Both the position numbers and the translations under genes were made by a program. Below, in pieces: positions 25,912 through 34,183 of a stretch of DNA of 64,000 nt (the stretch's first letter is position 1; every line of letters begins with the position of its first letter). The notes under the pieces were generated by a model, which was given only the letters and a program-made list of their open reading frames with translations, was not told the DNA's origin and did no database searches. Source of the DNA: Anaerocolumna jejuensis DSM 15929 (GTDB lineage: Bacteria; Bacillota; Clostridia; Lachnospirales; Lachnospiraceae); NCBI RefSeq assembly GCF_900142215.1, contig NZ_FRAC01000006.1:519584-583583 (forward strand), in the 5' to 3' direction.

Positions 25912-26499
25912 TTATGTATCAGTATATTTACTTATTATATCTTTGGCATCTGAAAACTGCATGCCTGCCCTCTTGGCTATATCTTCAAAATAAACCACTG
26001 TATTTTCTGATTCACCACCCAAAATATAATCGCCTAGTGACTCGCTTAAAACAAACTCCGCCATTGCATCCAAATCTCTATTTATTCCATAGATATATTT
26101 TAATGGTTCAGAAGCACCAATTAATTTATCTAAAAAAACGGGTGAAAATTTTAAACCGTTCTGTAATGTATTCATAATTGCCATATCTATTTTCTGACCT
26201 CTATACTCTAACCAAGAATGGTCAAATACACTTTCATCTATTACCACTACACCTGTTTTGACTACCAAATCTGTAAAGCCTGCTTCTGATAAAAGAATGA
26301 ACATAATTGCAGAAGTAATATGGCAGCTACCCTGAAAATCTCTTTCCTTTATGAAATCATAAGTACTCTTAACTATAGTTCTCATTTTATCTTCACATTC
26401 AATTTGGCCAAAGGTCAGATTATTGTTTCTTAAACAACATTGCTTATATTTCAATCCACTACCGCACGTACATTTATCATTTCTCCCTATATTACTCAT
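25912..26499 (-). CDS. SEC-C motif protein
   Basis: Start at the ATG at 26499 (GAAAGGG upstream). The N-terminus NDKCTCGSGLKYKQCC is a SEC-C zinc-binding motif (C-x-C ... C-C), as at the end of SecA and in many stand-alone proteins. The rest (about 170 residues) is helical with FDHSWLEYRGQKIDMAIMN, an H...D pattern that may be a papain-like or transglutaminase-like core, but no Cys partner is clear. It overlaps the operon with the next upstream gene by about 20 bp spacing. Function unknown. Confidence 0.65.
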   Translation of the reverse strand: MSNIGRNDKCTCGSGLKYKQCCLRNNNLTFGQIECEDKMRTIVKSTYDFIKERDFQGSCHITSAIMFILLSEAGFTDLVVKTGVVVIDESVFDHSWLEYRGQKIDMAIMNTLQNGLKFSPVFLDKLIGASEPLKYIYGINRDLDAMAEFVLSESLGDYILGGESENTVVYFEDIAKRAGMQFSDAKDIISKYTDT

Positions 26500-26522
26500 A
26501 TGTAATACCCTTTCCATTGTAA

Positions 26523-27245
26523 TTACTGCATTTCCACTACATTACCCTGTTTATCCAACCAGATTATCTTTTCTTTTTTAGTAATAGCCCTTGAATTACA
26601 GGATGGGCATTTACCCAAATCCTTCGCTTGTCCACTTACTACCATTGCAGTTGCTGTCCTACCCAACAGAAGACTACCCAAAGAATATAATTGTCTTGAA
26701 GCTGCATCCAACTCTTCAATATTATCATAGTAAAAGACTTTATTACAGCGCTGGCAGGTACACTCATACTCTATAAGCTTCTGACACTTTTGCTTAATAA
26801 GTTCCTTTTCCCGTTTCTTCGCTGCAATCTCTGCCTTTTGTTGAGCCTGTCTATCTGCCCATTCCTGTTTCAGTTTTTCCTTTTGTTCTGCTCTTTTAGT
26901 AGCCACTGCTTCTTTAGCTTGGTCTTTCTTTAACTGCTTTTCTTCTCCCCGGTAAACCTCGGCATCCACTCTTGAAAGATTTCTTATAATACAAATACCC
27001 TTTAAAGTATCAAAGAGATTATCATAAATATCTCTAAATTTCTTATTAAATCTGTCTATTATAGGTTTCTTGAAAGCTGGATGATACCATACAACCTCTC
27101 CTGTACCAAGCAGCTCACGAGAACTATAAAACAAAATCTCACACTCTTCTGCAGGTGCAGACAAAAGTACTTTACCCTTTTTATTACTTATAGTTAAAAT
27201 ATCATTATCTATTGAATAATTACATCCCATTCCTTCAGCTATCAT
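26523..27245 (-). CDS. Coiled-coil zinc-ribbon protein
   Basis: Start at the ATG at 27245 with AAGGAGGGG. An N-terminal domain of about 100 residues is followed by a highly charged coiled coil (about 110-160, Lys/Gln/Glu/Ala-rich) and a C-terminal zinc ribbon (CTCQRCNKVF ... KCPSCNSRA, two C-x2-C pairs). The downstream SEC-C gene starts 23 bp after, so both metal-binding proteins are coexpressed. Function unknown. Confidence 0.6.
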   Translation of the reverse strand: MIAEGMGCNYSIDNDILTISNKKGKVLLSAPAEECEILFYSSRELLGTGEVVWYHPAFKKPIIDRFNKKFRDIYDNLFDTLKGICIIRNLSRVDAEVYRGEEKQLKKDQAKEAVATKRAEQKEKLKQEWADRQAQQKAEIAAKKREKELIKQKCQKLIEYECTCQRCNKVFYYDNIEELDAASRQLYSLGSLLLGRTATAMVVSGQAKDLGKCPSCNSRAITKKEKIIWLDKQGNVVEMQ

Positions 27246-27351
27246 TAGGATACCCCTCCTTACATATGCTATATCCAGATTATACCACAACAACTTGATT
27301 GATACATCCTTTTATGACATTTTTAAACAAATACATGATGAGCAATAGAGC

Positions 27352-27376
27352 GGGGCAAAGTAAAATACTTTGCCCC
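27352..27376 (-). terminator. CGGGG hairpin after the 27462 gene
   Basis: GGGGCAAAGTA / TACTTTGCCCC, perfect 11-bp stem with AAA loop and the GCGGGG foot of the family. Confidence 0.6.
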
Positions 27377-27461
27377 TCTGTCCCTGCATATGATTAAGTT
27401 TTATAAGTGCTATGGTCTACTACCACGCCCATTAAAGCAAGGATTTGCTGTTGGTTCTCGA

Positions 27462-28100
27462 TTATACATCAACAATATCTTGCACGTCATCTAGCATCTT
27501 TAGTTTTTTATTGCGCTTTAAGAAATTAATTAAATCTCTTCCTGTATCTATTGTATAATTATATTCATCAGTTTGACCGTCATCGTCATCTATGTAACTT
27601 ATATTAACATCAATACCCATTCTATCCTCTCGAAAACTATACTTAGTTGTAGTTTGTCTTGTATACCGCCCACCAGAGTAAACATCATCGTGATTTATTA
27701 CAATAGTTTGTTCTTTACCTTTAAACCTATCATATTGCGTCGAGAAATCCTCTAAAAACTGCTTTTCGTTTTTCTTGATGTGCGAACCAGTAACATCAAT
27801 TCCAGCGATATCTCTTTTAGGATAATTTCTTGGTGTTTTATCAACTGTATCAGCATATGGAATAGAATTGAGGCTATCGTCATACCCATCATAATCATTG
27901 TCTTCATCATCATTCGATGATTTAATCCATACATATGCTACAACGCCAGCTATTACAACACCAGCTATTACACTGGCACCTATTATTATTTTTTTCTTAT
28001 GGCGACGTGCAAATCCAACAATCCTTGCCTTTACGTCTTGTTCTTTAACTGCTTCATCTTTTGGTTCTTCACCCTTTGCTTCTAATTCGGCTGTAGTCAT
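27462..28100 (-). CDS. Single-span membrane protein, 212 residues
   Basis: An acidic then basic N-terminus (RRHKKK at about 33-38), one membrane span (IIIGASVIAGVVIAGVVAYVWI), an Asp-rich linker and a soluble domain with a two-strand repeat (YTRQTTTKYSFRED, YNYTIDTG). The C-terminal domain is probably outside. ATG is preceded by AGGAGGAAG. Family unknown; it resembles in plan the anchored proteins at 23.1-24.1 kb and 47.7 kb. Confidence 0.6.
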   Translation of the reverse strand: MTTAELEAKGEEPKDEAVKEQDVKARIVGFARRHKKKIIIGASVIAGVVIAGVVAYVWIKSSNDDEDNDYDGYDDSLNSIPYADTVDKTPRNYPKRDIAGIDVTGSHIKKNEKQFLEDFSTQYDRFKGKEQTIVINHDDVYSGGRYTRQTTTKYSFREDRMGIDVNISYIDDDDGQTDEYNYTIDTGRDLINFLKRNKKLKMLDDVQDIVDV

Positions 28101-28161
28101 GCAACTTCCTCCTACATAGTTATTTTACCCTTAGCTTGTATCAATGCATATCAGAGCAGTA

Positions 28162-29799
28162 TTAATCTTTCCTATAGAGCGCTCTATCTATATGACATAA
28201 TAAAAATCTAAAGTTATGTTCTGCAATTTTCTCAATACCCAAATTATTTAATAAGCTAAATATATCCGTTTGATTTTCGCAGATATACTCATTCGATAAA
28301 TAAGTCATTACTTTTACAATTTCATTTTTATAATCACTAATAATAATTTTATTGTCTGATATTAACTTAATATTTGTATTCATCAACTGTAACAATACAT
28401 AACGAATAACTGTACTTTTCTGGTTAGGTTGTAATCCATTTTCTTCAACAAATTTCTCAGCATAGGATTCAATTTCATCTTTAGAAACATTCCCCTTGTA
28501 ATCTACAGTCTGTTTCTTTCCAATCTCTATTTTATAATCATATGCATCATCAAATAATTGCTTATAAAAGTCTGAATTTTTATTTGCTATACCTTCTAAT
28601 GCTTGTTCTTTTGATACATGAGTTATAAACTTGTAAAATGGTACAATATTTTTTGTCCTATAATCCAATAGGTCATTTTCTACATATTTTGTTCCATCGT
28701 CAGCTTTTAAAAATGCTTTACAAAGGTTTTTATTATTGCAAAAACCTATCTTTCTATCTGTTGAAAATGTCAAGCCTACGAACTGATTCACATCATCAAA
28801 ATCGTCTATTTTTTCCAAATCAGCAACATTTACATCTAATAGTGCTGGATTGTACTCTTGGCTCGCAATTAGTTCATATACATTTGATTTCAAATATTTT
28901 AGAAACTTCATTGGTAGTCTTTTTATACTTATATCACTTATAGCACTATATAGCTTTCCATAATCAGACAATGTAAAGGAGTCAATATCCATGTAGTGTC
29001 CACTATTCAGATTTATCCTTACACTACCCTTAGCATCTTTATCTCCCGGCTCAATAAACCACATTCTACTCTTTAACTCTTCTATTTTGGAAGGAGACAG
29101 CATTGCAAATATGGTTGACAAAATACTAATAATATTTCTGTCACTAATGCTATACCCCATAAATACTATTGGATACTCTAGGAAGAGGGTTAATAACTTG
29201 GCATTTAGATACTGATTTTTATGAAAGAAGTTATCATAGTCTGACTTAGTTATAACAATACTATTTGGACTACTCACACACCCATGAATTTTGTAGATTT
29301 CACCTACCCCATCCACTACATTTTCCAACAAAGAATTCTGTCCTACAAGGACAGAATAATCATCCCCATATACAGTCTCCAAAAATCTATCATAATTTGT
29401 TGTAATTATTGCTGCTGGTCTGGTCTTTCTCAGCTCTACTACCTCAGAGTTACTTTCTATAGAATTTAGATTGTCATATAAAAACCCTTCCGTTATCTCG
29501 GCAATTCTTTTTCTGAAGTAATAAGGTTTACTGCCACCCACTTCTATTTCGTTATCTTTTAATTGTTCAAAATAAACATCCTCTAGTTCTAGCGCTAAAC
29601 TCTCGTTGTTTACAACCCCATCGCTATCTGTATACTTCTGAACTAGTTTAGTAAAATTTATATCACGTTCTTTTACTATATCTTCAAGCAATCCAATCCA
29701 GTCTGGACTTTGAATATATCTTCTCGATATACCCGAACCAATAAAGAATATAGGTGCAATACCCACATCTCTTAACTTCTCTTGCATTTTTTTAAACAT
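28162..29799 (-). CDS. SIR2-like (SIR2_2) domain defence protein
   Basis: 545 residues from the ATG at 29799; the longer ATG at 29817 overlaps its own ribosome-binding site (GGGGAGAAGG). The N-terminal 250 residues show the SIR2 Rossmann fold: PIFFIGSGISRR (NAD-binding glycine loop), AIITTNYDRFLE (TNYD), IYKIHGCVSSPNSIV (catalytic-type His in KIHG) and IVFMGYSISDRNI. The C-terminal 290 residues are helical and unassigned, probably the sensor. Proteins of this type (e.g. ThsA, DSR and related) degrade NAD+ on phage infection. No partner gene is obvious, so it appears to act alone. Confidence 0.85.
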   Translation of the reverse strand: MFKKMQEKLRDVGIAPIFFIGSGISRRYIQSPDWIGLLEDIVKERDINFTKLVQKYTDSDGVVNNESLALELEDVYFEQLKDNEIEVGGSKPYYFRKRIAEITEGFLYDNLNSIESNSEVVELRKTRPAAIITTNYDRFLETVYGDDYSVLVGQNSLLENVVDGVGEIYKIHGCVSSPNSIVITKSDYDNFFHKNQYLNAKLLTLFLEYPIVFMGYSISDRNIISILSTIFAMLSPSKIEELKSRMWFIEPGDKDAKGSVRINLNSGHYMDIDSFTLSDYGKLYSAISDISIKRLPMKFLKYLKSNVYELIASQEYNPALLDVNVADLEKIDDFDDVNQFVGLTFSTDRKIGFCNNKNLCKAFLKADDGTKYVENDLLDYRTKNIVPFYKFITHVSKEQALEGIANKNSDFYKQLFDDAYDYKIEIGKKQTVDYKGNVSKDEIESYAEKFVEENGLQPNQKSTVIRYVLLQLMNTNIKLISDNKIIISDYKNEIVKVMTYLSNEYICENQTDIFSLLNNLGIEKIAEHNFRFLLCHIDRALYRKD

Positions 29800-29829
29800 A
29801 GAACACCTTCTCCCCATATTTATTTTATC

Positions 29830-29837
29830 CCAGTATA
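29830..29837 (-). promoter_or_regulatory. Extended -10 of the SIR2 gene
   Basis: On the minus strand TGGTATACTGG gives an extended -10 (TGnTATACT) 33 bp before the start, sharing TATACTGG with the AbiH, Pycsar and R-M promoters. Confidence 0.5.
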
Positions 29838-29929
29838 CCAGAATCCACCATTTTATTCTATAATCATCTGCTTAATTTTTACTTTTTACAGCAAATGATA
29901 TCCCATTTTATTTCATCCATATTCTGTAA

Positions 29930-30540
29930 AATAGCTAAAAATTTCTGTCCCACTCATGTCCCATATCAAAAAAATCATTTATGCCCATTTTTTGTTCAAA
30001 AGTTGGGAAAATTGATGGTCAAAATCTTACCTGTTTTTTGAAGTGTTTTATTGTAATGATAAGGAAAAGTCGGGGTGTACCAATACAAGAATCTGACTAC
30101 CCTTGGAGGAACATTTCAATCAATGAATTACATTACAAATACAATGAAAATCACTGATTTAGTATGTAAATTTTGAGAATCGGATTTTCATAAAAGATGC
30201 TTATCTATGTCCAAGGCATCGGCTACCAACTGTCCCTACTTGTATGTCCCAAATATATGAAAAAATTTTAAAATATCTGTAGTCTGTAAGTCCCATATCA
30301 AAAAAATCTTTTATGTCCAAAATCTATTCAAAAGTTGGGAAAATATTTTGCTGAAATATAACCTATTTTTTGAAGTGTTTTGCAGTAATGGTAAGGAAAA
30401 GCAAGGGTGTACCAATACATAAAATAGGGTGATGTTGGAGGAACATTTCAACCAGGCATTTAGCTTGCAATTTCAATGATAAATGAGGATTAGGTATGTA
30501 AATTTTGAAAGTAGGATTTTTAGCTTACGGGGTACCTGTG
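29930..30540. repeat. Two copies of a non-coding repeat (type 1) before the SIR2 gene
   Basis: Copies at about 29940-30215 and 30290-30545 share ordered blocks: GTCCCATATCAAAAAAATC, CAAAAGTTGGGAAAAT, TTTTTTGAAGTGTTTT, TAAGGAAAAG, GGGTGTACCAATACA, TTGGAGGAACATTTCAA, TATGTAAATTTTGA and TGTCCAAGGGC/TGTCCAAGGC. The short frames after GGAGGAACATTT are not conserved between copies, so the repeat looks like structured RNA or DNA rather than a gene. A third copy is at 52.74-53.0 kb. Confidence 0.65.
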
Positions 30541-30597
30541 TCCAAGGGCAAAACAATAGATGTCAACTTTACTTATTGGCGGGATGGGCAAATAGAC

Positions 30598-30621
30598 GGG
30601 GCAACGTCATGACGTTGCCCC
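30598..30621 (-). terminator. Perfect palindromic hairpin
   Basis: GGGGCAACGTCATGACGTTG then CCCC: fully palindromic, flanked by GGGATGGGC on the left and CTCGCTCTG on the right. It belongs to the hairpin family. Confidence 0.55.
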
Positions 30622-30722
30622 TCGCTCTGTTTATGGCTCAATTAAGGCATACTACCCCTTTATAAGAGTATCTAATCCATTTGGTACAAGATACATATTT
30701 AAGCAGATTAGCAAGAGAACGT

Positions 30723-30740
30723 GGCGCAATATATTGCGCC
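30723..30740 (-). terminator. Palindromic hairpin after the 30768 gene
   Basis: GGCGCAATATATTGCGCC, an 18-bp perfect palindrome, followed on the right by CCTCGGTCTG. Confidence 0.55.
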
Positions 30741-30767
30741 CCTCGGTCTGCCTAATTACTATGTATT

Positions 30768-31013
30768 CTAATTACCACCCATATTCTTATCTGCATCAAG
30801 GCTACCTGTATCTGATGCAGTCCCGGTCTCTTTAAACTGTGGCAGTATATTGGTGGTGCCGCCTGTTACAGACTTCCAAGTGTTATTTACTGGTGTTGTT
30901 AATGCAGTCCAAGCTGTCTCCAATACCCCACCACCATTAAAGAATAAACCCCAGATTACTAGGCTAAGTACCAATGCTCCTATTACTAAAAATACTTTTG
31001 TTATTGGTTTCAT
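30768..31013 (-). CDS. Small single-span membrane protein, 81 residues
   Basis: One membrane helix (VFLVIGALVLSLVIWGLFF) near the N-terminus, then a Thr/Asn/Gly-rich tail (TTPVNNTWKSVTGGTTN). ATG after AAGGGG. It begins 18 bp after the CheY-like gene, so the two are cotranscribed. In size and plan it could be a pilin-like or anchor subunit of a transfer apparatus, but there is no specific motif. Confidence 0.55.
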   Translation of the reverse strand: MKPITKVFLVIGALVLSLVIWGLFFNGGGVLETAWTALTTPVNNTWKSVTGGTTNILPQFKETGTASDTGSLDADKNMGGN

Positions 31014-31031
31014 AATATCATTACCCCTTTC

Positions 31032-31487
31032 TTACATTACCATTAATTTTAATTTTAATGCTTCGAAATTTATAGTATTTTGGTTTACTACTTTGTTTAC
31101 ATCGCTTTCTGATACTCCTTTATCTAGGCCACTGCATACTCTTACTGCTGTTTCTACCAATCTCTGAGCATCAATTGGTTTTACTAAAAAATCCACTGCA
31201 CCTGCTCTTATTGCATCTACGACCATCCATGCTTGTCCCATAGCACTGCAGACAACGATTCTGGCACCGCAATACCCTTTTCTTATTTCCTTTATAGCTT
31301 CTATGCCTGTCATCTCCGGCATTGTGATATCCATAAATACTATGTCAGGTTTATATTGCTTATAAAGGCTTACTGCTTCTTTACCATTGGCTGCTTCTGC
31401 CACGACCTCAAAGCCTGCTTTCTCCAAATTGTTTCTAATTACTGTTCTCATAAACACTGCATCGTCCGCTATTAATACCCTATACAT
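31032..31487 (-). CDS. CheY-like response regulator
   Basis: Start at the ATG at 31487 (AGAGGG 8 nt upstream). Residues 1-120 form a complete receiver domain: acidic pair in VLIADDA, phospho-acceptor Asp in IVFMDITMPEM, Thr/Ser (VVCSAMG) and conserved Lys (DFLVKPID). A C-terminal extension of about 30 residues (LKLKLMVM end) lacks a DNA-binding domain. No histidine kinase gene is in the window, so its partner must be elsewhere. A receiver gene in a mobile element, next to a membrane protein, suggests signal input into transfer or surface functions. Confidence 0.9.
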   Translation of the reverse strand: MYRVLIADDAVFMRTVIRNNLEKAGFEVVAEAANGKEAVSLYKQYKPDIVFMDITMPEMTGIEAIKEIRKGYCGARIVVCSAMGQAWMVVDAIRAGAVDFLVKPIDAQRLVETAVRVCSGLDKGVSESDVNKVVNQNTINFEALKLKLMVM

Positions 31488-31661
31488 TATAACCACCCTC
31501 TTTCGTTCAATTCGATAATTACTACTTTTCTGAATACCCTTAATGAAATGTTATATGTAATCTATTAACGCTCGATTATCTTACTATTACTGCAATACTG
31601 CTTACTCTTGTGGGTTGATACTATCACTTCTATAATAAGACAAGATGCTTAACTGGGATGC

Positions 31662-31690
31662 GGGGTGGCAACGCCAGAGCGTTGCCACCC
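31662..31690 (-). terminator. GATGCGGGG hairpin after the 31734 gene
   Basis: GGGATGCGGGG leads into GGGTGGCAACGC / GCGTTGCCACCC type pairing (12-bp stem), then CTCGACC. Confidence 0.6.
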
Positions 31691-31733
31691 TCGACCTCTT
31701 ATTGGCTATATGAGAGGTTAGATATGGTAGGTT

Positions 31734-32039
31734 TTATAAGTACCCTCTTACTACAAGCAGGACATAATCAAAGGCACTTCCCAGATACCCTATACATTCT
31801 GCATAACCTCGTTGCTCCATCATTTCCTTAATCTTACTTACCCTGTTATCTATCTGCTCCTTAAACTCTTGTCCCTGTAAATCTGCATAGATAACTACTT
31901 TACTACCCAGTTCTAAGAGAAAAACCACTGATTCACTTAACAACCATTCATTACTTTCTGATACTGTTAACAGCTCTTTCGCCTGTAAAATATCTAACTC
32001 TATTTCCTTTAACTTCGCCATATCTGGCACTATTTCCAT
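31734..32039 (-). CDS. Hypothetical protein, 101 residues
   Basis: A small helical protein with an amphipathic start and a hydrophobic middle strand (SKVVIYADLQG) and end (FDYVLLVVRGYL). ATG after AGGAG. No family recognised. It is flanked by a GATGCGGGG hairpin on the 3' side. Upstream (minus strand) lies TTTTTACAGCAGAAAAGATTA, loosely like the ACTGCAG promoter motif. Confidence 0.5.
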   Translation of the reverse strand: MEIVPDMAKLKEIELDILQAKELLTVSESNEWLLSESVVFLLELGSKVVIYADLQGQEFKEQIDNRVSKIKEMMEQRGYAECIGYLGSAFDYVLLVVRGYL

Positions 32040-32399
32040 AATGACCTACTCCTTTCATATTTCGCTTTTCATATTTATAATCTTTTCTGCTGTAAAAACT
32101 GTATGGCTTTTTATTTAACTGTCCAGTCTATAAAATTAAAAGCTGCGGGATGCTTAAAATACAAGGATAAACAGGTTGCATAAAATTTGTGAATTAGCAT
32201 CGGGAGCAATGAGAGGGCACCGCCAAAGCGGTGCCTTCTCTCCTGCAATATTGCCTATATGAGATTATATTCAATCGTTACAATCTGCTTATTTAACAAT
32301 CTTTCGCTCGCCTTCGGCTTCGCTCTCGGACTACCCATTTCCTATAAAAAGAGGCACTACAAGACTTCATTTCTCATAGTACCCCTCTATCCTTTTTCT
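32040..32399. other. Non-coding spacer with hairpin
   Basis: No gene is seen. GAGAGGGCACCGC / GCGGTGCCTTCTC (32211-32243) forms a strong hairpin ending the upstream unit, with GGGATGC at 32150. A second weaker hairpin (GAGGCACT / AGTACCCCTC, about 32350-32390) lies before the next stop. Confidence 0.45.
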
Positions 32400-33131
32400 T
32401 TATTTATCTGTAAAATCAAGTATCTCCCATGGGTGCCACATAATATTGAGGTCACAGTCATCTACTAAAGGACGGGTATCATATACAGATTGATTAACAC
32501 TAAAATGCAGCTCACGGTCTGTTAAGGTTTCTATTACATGGATGCCTCTTGCTTCATCTCTTAGCAACTGGAGTACTCTTAATTCGGCTTGATACTGTGA
32601 AGAAAAAGTCTCTGTGAGGTCTTCGGTGCCCATAGCATAGGTTATTTTATAAGGTTCTATTCCTACCCATTCTATATATTCTCTTGCCAATCCAATCTCG
32701 CCCTTACCAAGGGGTTCGCTCTCCACCTTGTACTCTTGTAAGATACCATCGATTAAGACTACCATTTCGCCTTTTAGAAAATCATTATCTTTGTCATCAT
32801 AGGCACGTACAATTAGCATTCGCTCCAATTGTTCCAAGTTGCGATGTGAGAGAATAAACCACTCTCGCGCTGGCAAGCCAGCTTCTGGCTGAACATCGGG
32901 GTCTAAGTCGCCCCAGAAGAAGGTTATAAATTTGTAATTTGGTATAGGTTTGGAGGCTATATCAATACCAATACCTAAGAGGGATGCTGATTCTACTGCT
33001 AATAATGTTTGGGTTACTGAAAGGGTTGAATTATCAATGATAAAGTTGGTTATCTTTGCTTGCTCCAATGGACTTAGGTACTCTTGTATTAACCCGGATA
33101 CTGCGGTTTCTATTAACTTTTTTAGTGTCAT
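32400..33131 (-). CDS. Hypothetical protein, 243 residues
   Basis: A soluble acidic protein with Trp-rich motifs (FFWGDLDPDVQPEAGLP, IMWHPWEILDF). ATG after AAAGGAG. It does not match a family I know. It stands alone between a long stem hairpin at 33194-33233 and the 32-kb spacer, so it probably has its own promoter. Confidence 0.5.
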   Translation of the reverse strand: MTLKKLIETAVSGLIQEYLSPLEQAKITNFIIDNSTLSVTQTLLAVESASLLGIGIDIASKPIPNYKFITFFWGDLDPDVQPEAGLPAREWFILSHRNLEQLERMLIVRAYDDKDNDFLKGEMVVLIDGILQEYKVESEPLGKGEIGLAREYIEWVGIEPYKITYAMGTEDLTETFSSQYQAELRVLQLLRDEARGIHVIETLTDRELHFSVNQSVYDTRPLVDDCDLNIMWHPWEILDFTDK

Positions 33132-33589
33132 ATGTAATGCTCCTTTACTCTTTTTTTGTCTTTAACAATAGTGCATACTCTTAATCTATCTCCCCAAGGT
33201 AAGGGAACGCTGGACGGCGTTCCCTTACCTTGGATTGTTGCGGAAGAAGTGATGTGTTGGAATACCTTGAAATGTATTATATGAGGCATATTGAAGCCAC
33301 ACATTTTTATGATTGCCTACTCCCCCACTGATTATCACATAATCTCTTATACTTACGGGTTGCATATTTTCTATTGCTTGCAAGTCTCAAACTCTCCAAT
33401 GATTACAAGTTGCATAGGATAGAAAAAAACATAAAGAACCCCCTTTGTAATCTTCTTCGAGTTGCTCCATTTACCATTTTTCTAATATCATTGCTCCGAA
33501 CTGGATTGATACCTCTCTCTTACTTTTATAACTTTTTATGTCTCTGTTTATGTCCAACTACTTAATTTACAACTGCTCAATATACTTTT
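33132..33589. other. Non-coding spacer with 17-bp-stem hairpin
   Basis: No supported gene. CCAAGGTAAGGGAACGC (33194-33210) pairs with GCGTTCCCTTACCTTGG (33217-33233), a 17-bp perfect stem. Otherwise AT-rich; TTTATGTCCAAC near 33540 resembles the TGGACATAAA word seen before other operons. Confidence 0.45.
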
Positions 33590-33943
33590 TTAGTCAAAAG
33601 GCAGGTTCTCATCAATAGGAATTACCAAAACCGGGGCAAACTGTGTTTCATCTTCAATACCCAAGCACTCAGGATATTGAATATCAATCAGGGTTTTGCT
33701 TTCTTCTGTCAAATAATCCACTATTTCAAGGTACATTATTTCGCACAAGGTAAGCTTTTCATCCAAATATTCTGTCTCTAGTATCTGCCATTGGTATTTG
33801 TTGCAAATAGTGTCAAATCTGTAATCAGCGATTGTATTAAAATAAAATTGCTTCAATATCTGGATTTCCTTTTGAATACCCTCAATCTGAACAGTCAGCT
33901 TTAAGGTATTCAGCAGATACCGCTTGTTTTCTTCCTCTCCCAC
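33590..33943 (-). CDS. Hypothetical coiled-coil protein, 117 residues
   Basis: Starts at GTG after GAGGTGA. It is helical and acidic (LKLTVQIEGIQKEIQILKQFY; CEIMYLEIVDYLTEESK) and may dimerise by coiled coil. It ends with a proline-containing tail (VLVIPIDENLPFD). Just downstream of the large ATPase gene, after a 240-bp gap with a hairpin. Function unknown. Confidence 0.5.
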   Translation of the reverse strand: MGEEENKRYLLNTLKLTVQIEGIQKEIQILKQFYFNTIADYRFDTICNKYQWQILETEYLDEKLTLCEIMYLEIVDYLTEESKTLIDIQYPECLGIEDETQFAPVLVIPIDENLPFD

Positions 33944-34063
33944 ACTGTCACCTCGTTTTTTCCCTTATTTTGTCTCATATTACCGCGTGTGGTTGATTTA
34001 CTCAAGCAGTTTTAATTACAACTATAAGGATATTAATGTATAGATTGGATGAACGGGATGCGG

Positions 34064-34082
34064 GGCAAGGCGAAGCCTTGCC
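34064..34082 (-). terminator. GATGCGGGG hairpin with GCGAAGC core
   Basis: GGGATGCGG then GGCAAGGCGAAGCCTTGCC, an 8-bp stem on a GAA loop, between the ATPase gene and the next gene. Confidence 0.6.
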
Positions 34083-34183
34083 ATAATGCAGTTGAGACAA
34101 AAAGAAAAATACCCAACACTGATTAGTATTAGGTATCTTTCTTATTATATGGTTAATCTCTGTAATAACTGTTATGCTCTCTA

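Noticed and set aside
30110..30178. Possible leader peptide after GGAGGAACATTT
   Set aside because: A 17-codon frame exists in one repeat copy only; the other two copies have no matching frame.
30483..30665. Plus-strand frame of 60 codons
   Set aside because: Runs through a type 1 repeat and a palindromic hairpin; not conserved in the other copies.
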